A DNA stretch of 50,716 nucleotides from Bacteroidales bacterium UBA1216 (GCA_002309255.1 DBXI01000034.1:1-50716), one strand, 5' to 3'. Shown: positions 41,919 to 50,698, counted from the stretch's first letter. Program-made: numbers and translations. The notes: generated by a model from the sequence alone, not told the origin.

Positions 41919-44846
41919 TCAATGCAATTTAAGAGTTACACCTAAACATACTTGTGCAGCGGTAGGATACGCCGAAGAGACATCCACACCCGGTGTTATG
42001 CCGGTCACGGCCACTATGCTGGGGTCGTTACCGCTATAGCGGGTGAACGTGTAGAGGTTCTTGGCGGTGAGGTAGAGCCTCAATCCGTCCACGAGCAGGT
42101 CTTTCCATCGCCAGTTGTAACCGATGGTTACGTTATCGATCTTCCAGTACGAGCCGTCCTCGAGGAAGTAGCTGGAGATGTATCCGCCGCCGGTACGCAC
42201 CGCCTTGTCGGTAGTGTACGCGGTACGCAGCACATTGTCGGTGCCGCAGCCCTGCAGACCCATGCCGTACTTACGCATGTTGAAGATGTCGTAGTCGAAC
42301 GCTCCGCTCATGAGTATGGACAAGTCGAGATTACCGAACTCGAAGGAGTTGTTCCAGCTCAGGGTGTGCCGCGGTGAGCCGTTGCCTATGTTCCGTTTCC
42401 ATGCGGGGTCGGCGCTGCCTATAGGTTGAGGCTTGCCGTCGTTGTCGAGCACATACATCGTTCCGCTCTTGTCCACACCGGCGAACTCAAAGCCGTAGAA
42501 CTGACCTATCTCGCCGCCCTCAGCCACGCGGAAGAAGTACTCGGACGTACCCACACCGGGTTTCTGATACAGGTCGAGGTACGAAGCCTGGTACACATCG
42601 TTGGAGAGTTTGGTCAGGTAGGTGCGTCCGTAGGCGTAGTTGATACCCGAGGTCCACGACCAGGTCTTGGTCTTGAACACATCGGCACTCAGGCTCAGCT
42701 CCACACCGCGGTTGGTGGTGGTGCCCACATTGACGAGCACGGACTCATATACATACGGCGGCTGGGGAGCGGTATAGTTGTACAGCAGGTCGGGCGACTG
42801 GCGGATATAATACTCTATGCTACCGCGCAGACGATGCCACAGGTCAAAATCCACACCTACGTTATACGATACCGACTTCTCCCAACTGAGCAGCGGATTG
42901 GCATTGACTGAAGGTGCATAACCGGTCACCCATTCGCCGTCCATGAAGTACTGGTACTTGGGCGAATACGTTGCCAGCGACTGGTAGGCTTGCGCGGGTT
43001 CGCGGCCGGTGACACCGAACGAGAATCGCGGCTTGAGGCTCTTGACTACCGGCTCTGCCGGCTTCATGAACTCCGCCTCCATCATCTCCCAGGCGATGCT
43101 GACCGAGGGGAAGTTACCCCAGCGGCTGTCTGCACCGAACTTGGTGCTTGCCTCGCGACGTATACTGGCACTGACAAAAAGCATATCGCGCCAGTTGTAG
43201 TTGACGCGGCCGAAGAATCCGAACAGCTGCGACTGCGTCTGGCCTGTCCACATGCTTGCCAAGCCCTCCTTGAGCCACGTGCCCGAGTTCAGATCGTACC
43301 ACTTGGTGTTGTCGAAGGCGAAATTGCGGTTCTCTGCACCCAGCTGCTCGTAGTTGTACTGCTCCCACGACGTACCTGCTACGAAGCGCAGCGTATGGTC
43401 ATCCATCTGGAAGTCGTAGTTGACGAGCCAGTCCAGGTGGTGGGTGTAATACTTCTGATAATTGACGTGCGCGCGACCTGTGTAGCCGCCCCAATAACTC
43501 TCGTTGGAGAGCGAGGATGCATAGGTGTTGGACTTGAGGTCGTTGTAGTCAAGCGAGTACGTAACCGAGGTGTTGAGGTTATGATGCTCGTCAGTGTACA
43601 GTTTGAGCTTGAGTCCGGCGTTGGCGAGCAGGTAGAGTCGCTGACCGTTGGACTCGGTCTCTTTGAGTCGTGTGACGGGGTTGACCGCACCGGTCACGCC
43701 GGTAGGCTGATAATACGAACCATCGGCATTATAGACGGGCATCGTGGGGTTCATACCCAGGGCGTTATCCACCTGTCCGTTGTCGCCCCACACCTCGTCC
43801 ACGCGGCGACCTGCCAGACCGGCGGAAATGGTCAGATAATCCTTGAGCATCTTCTGCTCCATAGCGAATCGTCCGCCATACTCCTGACGCTTGCTGACTA
43901 TATCCAGACCTATGGCGTTCTTATAGTTGAGACTGGCGGTGTATGAGCCGCCCTTGGTTGCGGTGGATATATTGATGTACTGGTTGATGTCGTACGCCGC
44001 CTTGCGGGTGATCTGACTGTACCAGTCGGTGTTAGCTCCGTAATCCGTACCGCGGCGCGCGCGGCGGAACTCGTCGGCGGTGAGCACCTCCATGTGCGGC
44101 TTGGCCAGGTTAGCACCGAAGTAGGAGTCATAGGTCACATCGAAGCGTCTCTGCTCAGACGAGCCTTTCTTGGTCGTGACTAGCACCACGCCGTTGGCGC
44201 CACGCGTACCGTAGATAGCCGCCGATGCAGCGTCCTTGAGTACGGTGATGGACTCTATGTCCTGCGAACTGAGGTTACGGATGTCGCCACCGGCTACACC
44301 GTCGATGACATACAAGGGGTTGTTGGAGCCGCTGAGTGAACCGGCACCACGAATCTGCAGGGCAGACGAGGCGTTGGGGTCGGCGGCGCTCGTGCTGTTA
44401 ACCGTCAGACCTGCCACCTTGCCCTGTAACATCTCCATGGGGTTGTTCATCGGGCCCTTGACAAAATCCTTGGAGTCGATCTGCACGATGGAGCTCGACA
44501 CCTCTTTCTTGCTCAAGCTGCCGTAGCCTATCACCACCAGTTCTTCCACTTCGAATCCGGCCTCTTGCATCCTCACGTTCACTTCAGAGCGGCCTTCCAG
44601 AGGCACGACCTGCGTCTCATAGCCCATGTACGAGAACTCGAGCACCGCATCTGCCGGCACATTCGTCAGGATGTACTGTCCGTCAAAGTCCGTCACGGTG
44701 CCCGTGGTCGAACCTTGCACTACTACCGAGGCGCCAATCAGGGTCTCGCCTCCGCTGTCGGTGACCGTACCCGTGACGTCGCGCGTCTGCGCTATCATCA
44801 CGGCACTGGCCATCGCAAGCAGCACAAAAAGAATTTTTCGTTTCAT
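41919..44846 (-). CDS. SusC/RagA-family TonB-dependent transporter
   Basis: This outer-membrane channel imports oligosaccharides, powered by TonB. The 975-residue product has a signal peptide (MKRKILFVLLAMASAVMIAQ), a carboxypeptidase-D-like domain (VTGTVTDSGGETLIGASVVV), a plug beginning with EELVVIGYGSLSKKE, the SusC signature PLYVIDGV, and a long beta barrel ending in the aromatic VCLGVTLKLH. It lies 28 bp after the GH97 gene and is followed directly by SusD. Confidence 0.95.
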   Translation of the reverse strand: MKRKILFVLLAMASAVMIAQTRDVTGTVTDSGGETLIGASVVVQGSTTGTVTDFDGQYILTNVPADAVLEFSYMGYETQVVPLEGRSEVNVRMQEAGFEVEELVVIGYGSLSKKEVSSSIVQIDSKDFVKGPMNNPMEMLQGKVAGLTVNSTSAADPNASSALQIRGAGSLSGSNNPLYVIDGVAGGDIRNLSSQDIESITVLKDAASAAIYGTRGANGVVLVTTKKGSSEQRRFDVTYDSYFGANLAKPHMEVLTADEFRRARRGTDYGANTDWYSQITRKAAYDINQYINISTATKGGSYTASLNYKNAIGLDIVSKRQEYGGRFAMEQKMLKDYLTISAGLAGRRVDEVWGDNGQVDNALGMNPTMPVYNADGSYYQPTGVTGAVNPVTRLKETESNGQRLYLLANAGLKLKLYTDEHHNLNTSVTYSLDYNDLKSNTYASSLSNESYWGGYTGRAHVNYQKYYTHHLDWLVNYDFQMDDHTLRFVAGTSWEQYNYEQLGAENRNFAFDNTKWYDLNSGTWLKEGLASMWTGQTQSQLFGFFGRVNYNWRDMLFVSASIRREASTKFGADSRWGNFPSVSIAWEMMEAEFMKPAEPVVKSLKPRFSFGVTGREPAQAYQSLATYSPKYQYFMDGEWVTGYAPSVNANPLLSWEKSVSYNVGVDFDLWHRLRGSIEYYIRQSPDLLYNYTAPQPPYVYESVLVNVGTTTNRGVELSLSADVFKTKTWSWTSGINYAYGRTYLTKLSNDVYQASYLDLYQKPGVGTSEYFFRVAEGGEIGQFYGFEFAGVDKSGTMYVLDNDGKPQPIGSADPAWKRNIGNGSPRHTLSWNNSFEFGNLDLSILMSGAFDYDIFNMRKYGMGLQGCGTDNVLRTAYTTDKAVRTGGGYISSYFLEDGSYWKIDNVTIGYNWRWKDLLVDGLRLYLTAKNLYTFTRYSGNDPSIVAVTGITPGVDVSSAYPTAAQVCLGVTLKLH

Positions 44847-44874
44847 ATTATTCGATTTTTGGTTGTATCCGATG

Positions 44875-46860
44875 TTATTGTACAGGCACTATCTCGGCGG
44901 CAAATCCTCCGCCTGCCGCCATGCGGACGGTGAGCGTGTCGGCGGCTGTCACCTCGCGTTCCTCTATATTGTATGCGTACGGGCGCGTGAGCCAGTCGGC
45001 CTCATCGCCGTCACGCCACAGGGTGAGGCGATAACGTTGGCCGGGCGTCAGCATTGTAAGAGGCACGACCGCCTCGCGGGGCTGCTCGTCGGTAATGCCG
45101 CCTATGTACCAGTCCTCCGCACCACGTTTCTGCCGCGCAAAAATGCAGTAGTCGCCTATCCGGCCGTCCACCAGCAGCGAGCGCTCCCAGTCGCAGGGCA
45201 CACGCTCGATGAAGCGGAACGCATCGGGATAGCGCATATAGTTCTCCGGCAGGTCGCATGCCATCTGCAGCGGCGAATAGATGCACACCATCAAGCCGAG
45301 CTGGTTCATCAGCGTGGAGTGCACGCGCGTCTCGGGTATGACGGGATTCTCAAAGCAGAACACCCCCGGCGTATAATCCACAGGTCCCGCCATCACGCGC
45401 GTAAACGGCAGAACGGTCACGTGCTCGCATGGGCTGCCGCCGTCACGGCTCCATGCGTTCCACTCCTGGCCCCGCACGCCTTCCTGAGTCATCAGGTTAG
45501 GGTAGGTGCGCTGCAAGCCGGTAGGCATGACGGGTTCGTGGTTGTCGATGGCTATTTGGTAGCGGGCAGCAGTCTCGATCACCTTGCGGTAGTGGCGGAC
45601 ACCCGACTGGCCTTTGTTCCACTGCAAGCCGTCCAGAGTGCGGATGATAGGCGACACGTAGCCGGTCTTGATGGCATGGATGCCGTGAGTCGCGTGGTAG
45701 CGATAGATCGTATCGAGCTCGCGCTCGTAGTCGGCTGCGTTACCACCGGTCTCGTTATGACCTACAATCTCCACACCCAGTTTCTGCGCTAAACGGCTCA
45801 GATAAGTCATATCCCAGTCAGGGTAGGGAGTGGTGAAGTCGAAATGCTGCCAATCCTCCCAGCCTAAATTCCAACCCTCGGCGAGTACGGCATCTATACC
45901 ATGTTGCTTGGCAAAACGCAGATAGCGCTCCATGTTTGCCGTGGTGGCACCATGCTTCGGTCCCGCCTCCCAGGTCATTGTCTTGATGTGCATTCCCCAC
46001 CATATACCCATGAACTTCATCGGCTTGATCCACGAGTGATCAGCAATGGCGCACGGCTCGTTCAGGTTGAGCATGATTCGCGACGCAACCATCTCAGGCA
46101 GGGTCTTGGTCAGGATCACCATACGCCACGGCGTGGCAAACGGCAGTGATATATACGCCTTCACCTCACGCTCGCCTGTACCTAACCAAGGGGTGAGATA
46201 TGTACGCAATGCCCCGTCGGACACATACAGGTTCTGTGCCGGATAGTCGGTCAGTGCCGCCTCGTGCATGCAAGCGTATCCGTCGGCGAACTCCATGGTG
46301 AGCGGCGAGCACAGGGTGTCGGTCTTGGCGGATAACGGCATCTTGTTCCACAAGCCTTCGTAATACTCTGTCCGCCAGGGTATAGACCATGTCTCGGGAT
46401 CGCCGGCAAAGCGGTAAGCGGTCAGCTCGTTGGTGATGGTCAGCTGTTTCTTTTCCTGCTTGGGAAAAGCATAACGGAATGCAAATCCGTCATCAAAACA
46501 GCGGATCACAATATGCATCTTCACGCCCGACTTGTGCTGCAGCCGGACGGTCAGCTCGTTATGATGGTCACGGATCAATCGCTCTTCACCCCATACGGTT
46601 TCCCAAACCGTGTCGCAGGACTGCCTTGCCAGACCCGATAGGTCAAACCCATTGGACAAGTCAAGCTCTTGCGTCATCAACCCTAACGGCGACTCCTCAA
46701 TCACCGGTCGATCAGCGGCATGTACCGAATAGACCGGCTGACCGTTCTCCGTCAGGCGGAAACAAACCGACAACCTGCCGTCAGGAGACTTGACAGTAGT
46801 AGATGTAGTACATGATACTAAAACAAATAGAGGAAAAAAATAGGCAATAAATCGTTTCAT
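44875..46860 (-). CDS. GH97 alpha-glucosidase (SusB-like)
   Basis: This periplasmic enzyme releases glucose from imported maltooligosaccharides. From ATG 46860 the product has 661 residues; an extension to 46890 would start inside the promoter. It has a signal or lipoprotein sequence (FFPLFVLVSC). The N-terminal beta sandwich carries SPDGRLSV, and the central barrel has LAEGWNLGWEDW, VGHNETGG (near 390) and DNHEPVMPTG, which hold the calcium-dependent acidic residues of SusB-type enzymes. QEGVRGQEWNAWSRDGG follows. It is the first gene after a good promoter and is 28 bp upstream of SusC. Confidence 0.92.
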   Translation of the reverse strand: MKRFIAYFFPLFVLVSCTTSTTVKSPDGRLSVCFRLTENGQPVYSVHAADRPVIEESPLGLMTQELDLSNGFDLSGLARQSCDTVWETVWGEERLIRDHHNELTVRLQHKSGVKMHIVIRCFDDGFAFRYAFPKQEKKQLTITNELTAYRFAGDPETWSIPWRTEYYEGLWNKMPLSAKTDTLCSPLTMEFADGYACMHEAALTDYPAQNLYVSDGALRTYLTPWLGTGEREVKAYISLPFATPWRMVILTKTLPEMVASRIMLNLNEPCAIADHSWIKPMKFMGIWWGMHIKTMTWEAGPKHGATTANMERYLRFAKQHGIDAVLAEGWNLGWEDWQHFDFTTPYPDWDMTYLSRLAQKLGVEIVGHNETGGNAADYERELDTIYRYHATHGIHAIKTGYVSPIIRTLDGLQWNKGQSGVRHYRKVIETAARYQIAIDNHEPVMPTGLQRTYPNLMTQEGVRGQEWNAWSRDGGSPCEHVTVLPFTRVMAGPVDYTPGVFCFENPVIPETRVHSTLMNQLGLMVCIYSPLQMACDLPENYMRYPDAFRFIERVPCDWERSLLVDGRIGDYCIFARQKRGAEDWYIGGITDEQPREAVVPLTMLTPGQRYRLTLWRDGDEADWLTRPYAYNIEEREVTAADTLTVRMAAGGGFAAEIVPVQ

Positions 46861-46877
46861 GATATCAAAATTTTTTG

Positions 46878-46908
46878 CAAAGTTACGCAAATTATGCGAT
46901 AAATCAAA
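46878..46908 (-). promoter_or_regulatory. Promoter of the starch operon
   Basis: On the minus strand, TTTG (complement of 46905-46908) and TAACTTTG (complement of 46878-46885) are about 19 bp apart and the GH97 start is 18 bp beyond the -7 box. It faces the promoter of the divergent regulator in a 144-bp gap (46861-47004), an arrangement suited to shared control. No inverted repeat stands out as an operator. Confidence 0.7.
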
Positions 46909-46956
46909 AAAATACTACAAAAATATAGATTTTTCCAACTTTCTTTTCTTAATATT

Positions 46957-46986
46957 TTGATATATCAGAATATTTTTGTACCTTTG
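46957..46986 (+). promoter_or_regulatory. Promoter of the starch-locus regulator
   Basis: TTG at 46957-46959 and TACCTTTG at 46979-46986 are 19 bp apart. The ATG at 47005 lies 18 bp downstream; an in-frame ATG at 46957 is inside the promoter and was rejected. Confidence 0.7.
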
Positions 46987-47004
46987 CAGCCAAATTGTAT
47001 CACC

Positions 47005-48579
47005 ATGTATCGCACTTGCATCATTTCCGCCTTTGTACTGCTTGCCGGATGCAGTTCATTTATTGCAGATAATCAGCATAAAAGCGAACTTGACAGTTTG
47101 GAAGAGGCCATCTGTTCGCGTCCGCAGTATGATGCCGTCAAACGGCAGCGGATCGACAGCCTTCAGCGGGCTTTGTATCTGGCTGAACAGCCCTACACCA
47201 TCTACAAAAATCTATACGAAGAATATAGATCGTATAATTACGATACAGCATTGTTTTACGTCCAGCAGATGTATGCCGAGGCGGAGCGCGCAGGCAATGA
47301 TGCTTGGCTCACGGAGGTTCGTATCCGGCAGGCGTTCGTCTATCTGTCCGGCGGCATGTTTCATGAGGCATACGAGGCGTTGGAGGCTGTGCTCGCATCT
47401 GACTCGCTCCCCGATGCCTATCTGCTCACATACGCGCGGCTGCTCTATGATATGTCCGACTATGCAGCCGGTACGACGATTGCTGAAACTTACAACACAC
47501 GCGGCAATGAACTGATGGCTCAGTTGGCGGCGCGATACACTCCGGTGGATTCGTCCTTGTACTGGTATCCGCTGGCGGCGATTGACCTGCGTAACAAGGA
47601 TTATGACCGCAGCATCGCCCGGATGAACGAGACCATGCGCTGTTCACGCTGTTCGGCGCACGATCTGGCGATATGTACCAGTTCGCTCGGACACCTCTAC
47701 CGCATGAAGGGTAACAACGATAGTGCCCTGCACTACTACATCCTCGCCGCCATCTATGATGCCCGGAGCTCCACCTACGAGACGATAGCCTTGCGTATGG
47801 TGGCGGAGATCCTGTACGAAAGCGGCGAGGTTGAACTCGCAGACCGCTATATTCATCTCGCCATGCAGGATGCCCAGCGCTACCACGCGCGTCATCGGCA
47901 GGTGAGCATATCGCAGCTATTGCCTATCATCGAACAGAACTACGCCGGGCAGTTCAAGCAGCGAACGCTTACGGCATATATCCTGCTCGCATCGGTACTC
48001 ATCCTGCTATTAGTGGGCATAGTTGAGATCTACCTGTTAGCACGCCGCCATCGCACTATCCGCAAGGCGCGACAGACCATCGATGATATAAACCGCCGCC
48101 TGACCGAGGCGAACAGCGTCAAGGAGCAGCTGCTGGGCTCGATGTTGGTGAGTATATCCAAATACCTGAGTGCGAATGAGAAGTACCAGACTGCCATCAA
48201 GGATCATGTGGTGCACCGCAGGCTCAACGAACTGATAGCTATACCCAAGACCGTCGATGCCAAGCTGCAGCGACAGCAGCTCGACCACAAGATCGACGAA
48301 CTGATGCTCAGTATCTTCCCCACGTTTGTGGATGAGTTCAATGCCATGCTGCCCGCCGACCAACCTATGGAAATCAAACAGGGCGAGTTGCTGAACCCGC
48401 CTCTGCGCATCTTCGCGCTCATCCGTCTGGGCATAACCCACAACGAGGTGATTGCGCAGATCTTGGACTACAGCATCAATACTGTTTATACCTACAAGAC
48501 GCGCACCATCAATCACTCCCTCTATTCCTCCGACCGGTTTTACGACGCGCTCATGCGCATCGGCACGCACACTATGTAA
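47005..48579 (+). CDS. TPR / membrane / HTH regulator (DUF6377-like), divergent to the starch operon
   Basis: This is probably the sensor-regulator of the starch locus. The 524-residue product begins with a lipobox (SAFVLLAGC), so its N-terminal half should sit in the periplasm. That half has TPR-like helices (AYEALEAVLASDSLPDAYLL, SALHYYILAAIYDARSS). A membrane segment lies near residue 325-345 (AYILLASVLILLLVGIVEIY), followed by a cytosolic coiled coil and a C-terminal helix-turn-helix (FALIRLGITHNEVIAQILDY with SINTVYTYKTRT). The B. thetaiotaomicron regulator SusR occupies a comparable position, but similarity in sequence is not claimed. It shares its plan with the protein at 5604-7139. 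Confidence 0.8.
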   Translation: MYRTCIISAFVLLAGCSSFIADNQHKSELDSLEEAICSRPQYDAVKRQRIDSLQRALYLAEQPYTIYKNLYEEYRSYNYDTALFYVQQMYAEAERAGNDAWLTEVRIRQAFVYLSGGMFHEAYEALEAVLASDSLPDAYLLTYARLLYDMSDYAAGTTIAETYNTRGNELMAQLAARYTPVDSSLYWYPLAAIDLRNKDYDRSIARMNETMRCSRCSAHDLAICTSSLGHLYRMKGNNDSALHYYILAAIYDARSSTYETIALRMVAEILYESGEVELADRYIHLAMQDAQRYHARHRQVSISQLLPIIEQNYAGQFKQRTLTAYILLASVLILLLVGIVEIYLLARRHRTIRKARQTIDDINRRLTEANSVKEQLLGSMLVSISKYLSANEKYQTAIKDHVVHRRLNELIAIPKTVDAKLQRQQLDHKIDELMLSIFPTFVDEFNAMLPADQPMEIKQGELLNPPLRIFALIRLGITHNEVIAQILDYSINTVYTYKTRTINHSLYSSDRFYDALMRIGTHTM

Positions 48580-48602
48580 CCATATTTCCCTATATTTGGG
48601 TA

Positions 48603-48633
48603 TTGCGTATATCAAAAAATTGTTGTATCTTTG
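48603..48633 (+). promoter_or_regulatory. Promoter of the G-domain/LRR chimera
   Basis: TTG at 48603-48605 and TATCTTTG at 48626-48633 are 20 bp apart. Transcription would start near 48640, just before the 14-bp tandem repeat, making that repeat the whole leader. Confidence 0.75.
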
Positions 48634-48641
48634 TATCGTTA

Positions 48642-48686
48642 ATCAGATGTCAGAAATCAGATGTCAGAAATCAGATTCAGATGCAG
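48642..48686 (+). repeat. 14-bp tandem microrepeat in the chimera's leader
   Basis: Two perfect copies of ATCAGATGTCAGAA (48642-48655 and 48656-48669) are followed by a partial copy that runs into the start codon at 48681. Copies of ATG and of stops occur inside each unit, so slippage would change the leader, not the protein. Confidence 0.85.
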
Positions 48687-50207
48687 AAGAATAGCTTACA
48701 TATAACAGTAGTTGGTCTGGATGGCAGCGGCAAGAGTGCTGTTATTGAGCGACTTAGCCAGTTAGACGTCAGAAATCAGAGATCAGCAGTCAGCGGCAGC
48801 TGGACGTTTGACGAGTGCTCGTCGCACGAGCAGATGGATACCCTGACCAGGCCGACGGATGTGGTGCTGCAGGTGGTGGATGCGCTCCGTTTGCGCGAGT
48901 GTTTGCAGATGACGCCATCGTTCATGGAGCACGGGCATCCGATGGTAATAGCCATAAATAGGTACGACCTGCTGCTCAACACGGGTCACCGGCTTGACCT
49001 CCAGGCGTTCCGCGAGCAGACCGGCGTGCCGGTGGTACTGGTGAGCACCGTGACCGGCGACGGCTTGCTCGAACTGGCACAAACGATCCGCCGCGCAGCT
49101 ATCGACCCGACCATGCAGGCTCGCGAACGGTTCATCGTTCACGGATGGGAGCAGACCGACGCTGAGGCTTGGCACGCCTACCAAGATGCCTACACATTCA
49201 AGTTAGATACTATTGGCTCATTGAAGAACTTCATAAATGATAACAATGCTCTCAATATTCGCAAACTTACTCTTAAAGGAGTAATGGATGAAACGGAATT
49301 TGAGCTGATTCAGAAATGCAAGTACCTAACATATCTGGACATGAGCCAGTGCTTTACATTTGCATCTGTAGCTGTTGCAAAGAATAAAGCCAAGGCAGAA
49401 CTTGCCTTTGCACAATTGGTCGCTCTTGCAAGTGGATGGGATAGACAACAAAAGAAACTTCAGTTCGCGAACCATGAAACCACGGCTGAACAATTACAAC
49501 AGGCACAACTCCGCGACTATTTCATACAGAACTCAGGAATCCAAGACATAAGCGTGGAAGATGTTGATGCTATTTTCGGACAAGGTAAAGTCTTTCCGAG
49601 TAGTGAATGTTATTTTCCAGAATATGCATTAGTTGGCTTGTTTAATTTGGAGGAAATAAAATTCCCGAATAAACTATTAAAGCTTGAATTAAACCAATTA
49701 TGGGATAAGAGTAAATTTTACACCAAATTAAGAAAAGTAACGTTCTCGAATGAATTAAAGTATTTAGGGCATCAACTTTTTGATGGCGCCAGTGAATTGC
49801 AAGAGGTGAATTTCCCTGATTCCTTACAATATATCGGTCAATTGTGCTTCTCGAAATGCAACCTAAAGAAGATTGATTTATCGCGCACAAAAATTACACA
49901 ATGCGATGATCACATGTACAAGAATGACTCTAATTTGTTAGTGATTAACGCATTTTATGAGAACCCTATAGAAGAGTTCCGATCACCTAAAAATTTTGTG
50001 TATCGTGAGAAATGGTATGAAGGAAAGAGTGGTTGGTTTAATACCAAAGCTGATGAAGTAATAATATACATGAACACTCCCGAACCATTCTGCAATGCTG
50101 AAGTGCTGCAAGGTATAATTGGTAAGATTAAAGAGATTCATATCCCACGCGGCATGAAAGCAGCATGGCGTGGATATCCAAACCTCATCGACGATATTGA
50201 TTTGTAA
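48681..50207 (+). CDS. Chimeric protein: degenerate FeoB-like G domain plus LRR/BspA-like domain
   Basis: The role is unknown. From ATG 48681 the product has 508 residues and no signal peptide, so it should be cytosolic. Residues 8-135 resemble the G domain of the ferrous-iron transporter FeoB: P-loop GLDGSGKS (12-19), the segment TDVVLQVVDALRLRECL, G4 as NRYD (93-96, usually NKxD or NxxD), and G5-like STVTG near 120. Switch I and the DxPG of G3 are missing; their place holds DVRNQRSAVSG, encoded by a microrepeat. From about 173 (GSLKNFINDNN, LTYLDMSQC) the protein resembles the cap of BspA-like leucine-rich proteins, with LRR_5-type repeats (LRKVTFSNELKYLGHQLFDG, LQEVNFPDSLQYIGQLCFSK). The two halves differ in base composition. 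No membrane part of FeoB is present. Confidence 0.72.
   Translation: MQKNSLHITVVGLDGSGKSAVIERLSQLDVRNQRSAVSGSWTFDECSSHEQMDTLTRPTDVVLQVVDALRLRECLQMTPSFMEHGHPMVIAINRYDLLLNTGHRLDLQAFREQTGVPVVLVSTVTGDGLLELAQTIRRAAIDPTMQARERFIVHGWEQTDAEAWHAYQDAYTFKLDTIGSLKNFINDNNALNIRKLTLKGVMDETEFELIQKCKYLTYLDMSQCFTFASVAVAKNKAKAELAFAQLVALASGWDRQQKKLQFANHETTAEQLQQAQLRDYFIQNSGIQDISVEDVDAIFGQGKVFPSSECYFPEYALVGLFNLEEIKFPNKLLKLELNQLWDKSKFYTKLRKVTFSNELKYLGHQLFDGASELQEVNFPDSLQYIGQLCFSKCNLKKIDLSRTKITQCDDHMYKNDSNLLVINAFYENPIEEFRSPKNFVYREKWYEGKSGWFNTKADEVIIYMNTPEPFCNAEVLQGIIGKIKEIHIPRGMKAAWRGYPNLIDDIDL
48765..48796 (+). repeat. In-frame microrepeat inside the G domain
   Basis: GACGTCAGAAATCAGAGATC and AGCAGTCAGCGG are imperfect copies of the TCAGAAA unit seen in the leader. 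They fall at codons about 29-39, after the P-loop helix, where switch I is expected. Confidence 0.7.
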
Positions 50208-50230
50208 TAGGACGGTAGATGCAAGAAGAA

Positions 50231-50268
50231 CCTCGGAGGCATGATTCGCTTCCGGGGCTTTTCGTTTT
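50231..50268 (+). terminator. Terminator after the chimera
   Basis: CCTCGGAGGC (50231-50240) and GCTTCCGGGG (50248-50257) form a 10-bp stem with two G-U pairs and a 7-nt loop, followed by CTTTTCGTTTT. This is a standard rho-independent form, 24 bp past the stop codon. Confidence 0.85.
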
Positions 50269-50667
50269 GCATATTGACACTAGCGACCAACAAAGAACCA
50301 AACGCGCCTGCGCGCACGAGAACTATCTTGATGTGCTAAATTTGGCTTCTTCGCGGGAAAATAGGCGCGAGAAGAGGCATTGAGCGAGATACTTATTACG
50401 TCAATTTGTGATTGAAGAATTGACGTTAAATTTTGTCCATTCATTGGATAATCGGGAAAATTGACGCTTGAAGGCTAAAAATAGGCTCTCGGCGCGTAAT
50501 TTGGCGGCGGGAGGGCAGATTGAGACATCCAAAATCTAAAAATAGGATATGATGGGTGACTCCTTATATAAAAATCGCGCGCACACATGTAATAGTTGCC
50601 AATTGGCTACTAAACTCATCATCAACGACGTAAATTGATGCAAAAACAAATTTTATCCATTGAAAAT
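50269..50667. other. Structured non-coding stretch
   Basis: No reading frame of note lies here. There is an inverted repeat ACGTCAATT / AATTGACGT (50398-50406 / 50418-50426, 11-nt loop) and three copies of a CTAAAAATAGG-like word, one degenerate (about 50357, 50476 and 50536), two of them near GCGCG. A second pair of ACGTAAATTGATG / TCAATTTG words lies nearby. It could be the leader or operator region of the next gene, or a small RNA; I cannot tell. Confidence 0.45.
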
Positions 50668-50698
50668 TTGCTATATTGCCCAAAATGTATTACCTTTG
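50668..50698 (+). promoter_or_regulatory. Promoter reading out of the window
   Basis: TTG at 50668-50670 and TACCTTTG at 50691-50698 are exactly 20 bp apart. Transcription would start within a few bases of the window end, so a plus-strand gene is expected just beyond 50716. Confidence 0.75.

Noticed and set aside
39841..42039. 732-codon plus-strand frame opposite the SusD and SusE/F-like genes
   Set aside because: It runs antisense across two well-supported genes and their gap, shows no domain, and follows from their codon use.
48642..48686. CRISPR-like repeat
   Set aside because: The units are 14 bp and directly adjacent without spacers, and no cas gene is present.
48681..49200. FeoB iron transporter
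   Set aside because: Only a degenerate G domain is present, without membrane gates or FeoA, so iron transport is not supported.
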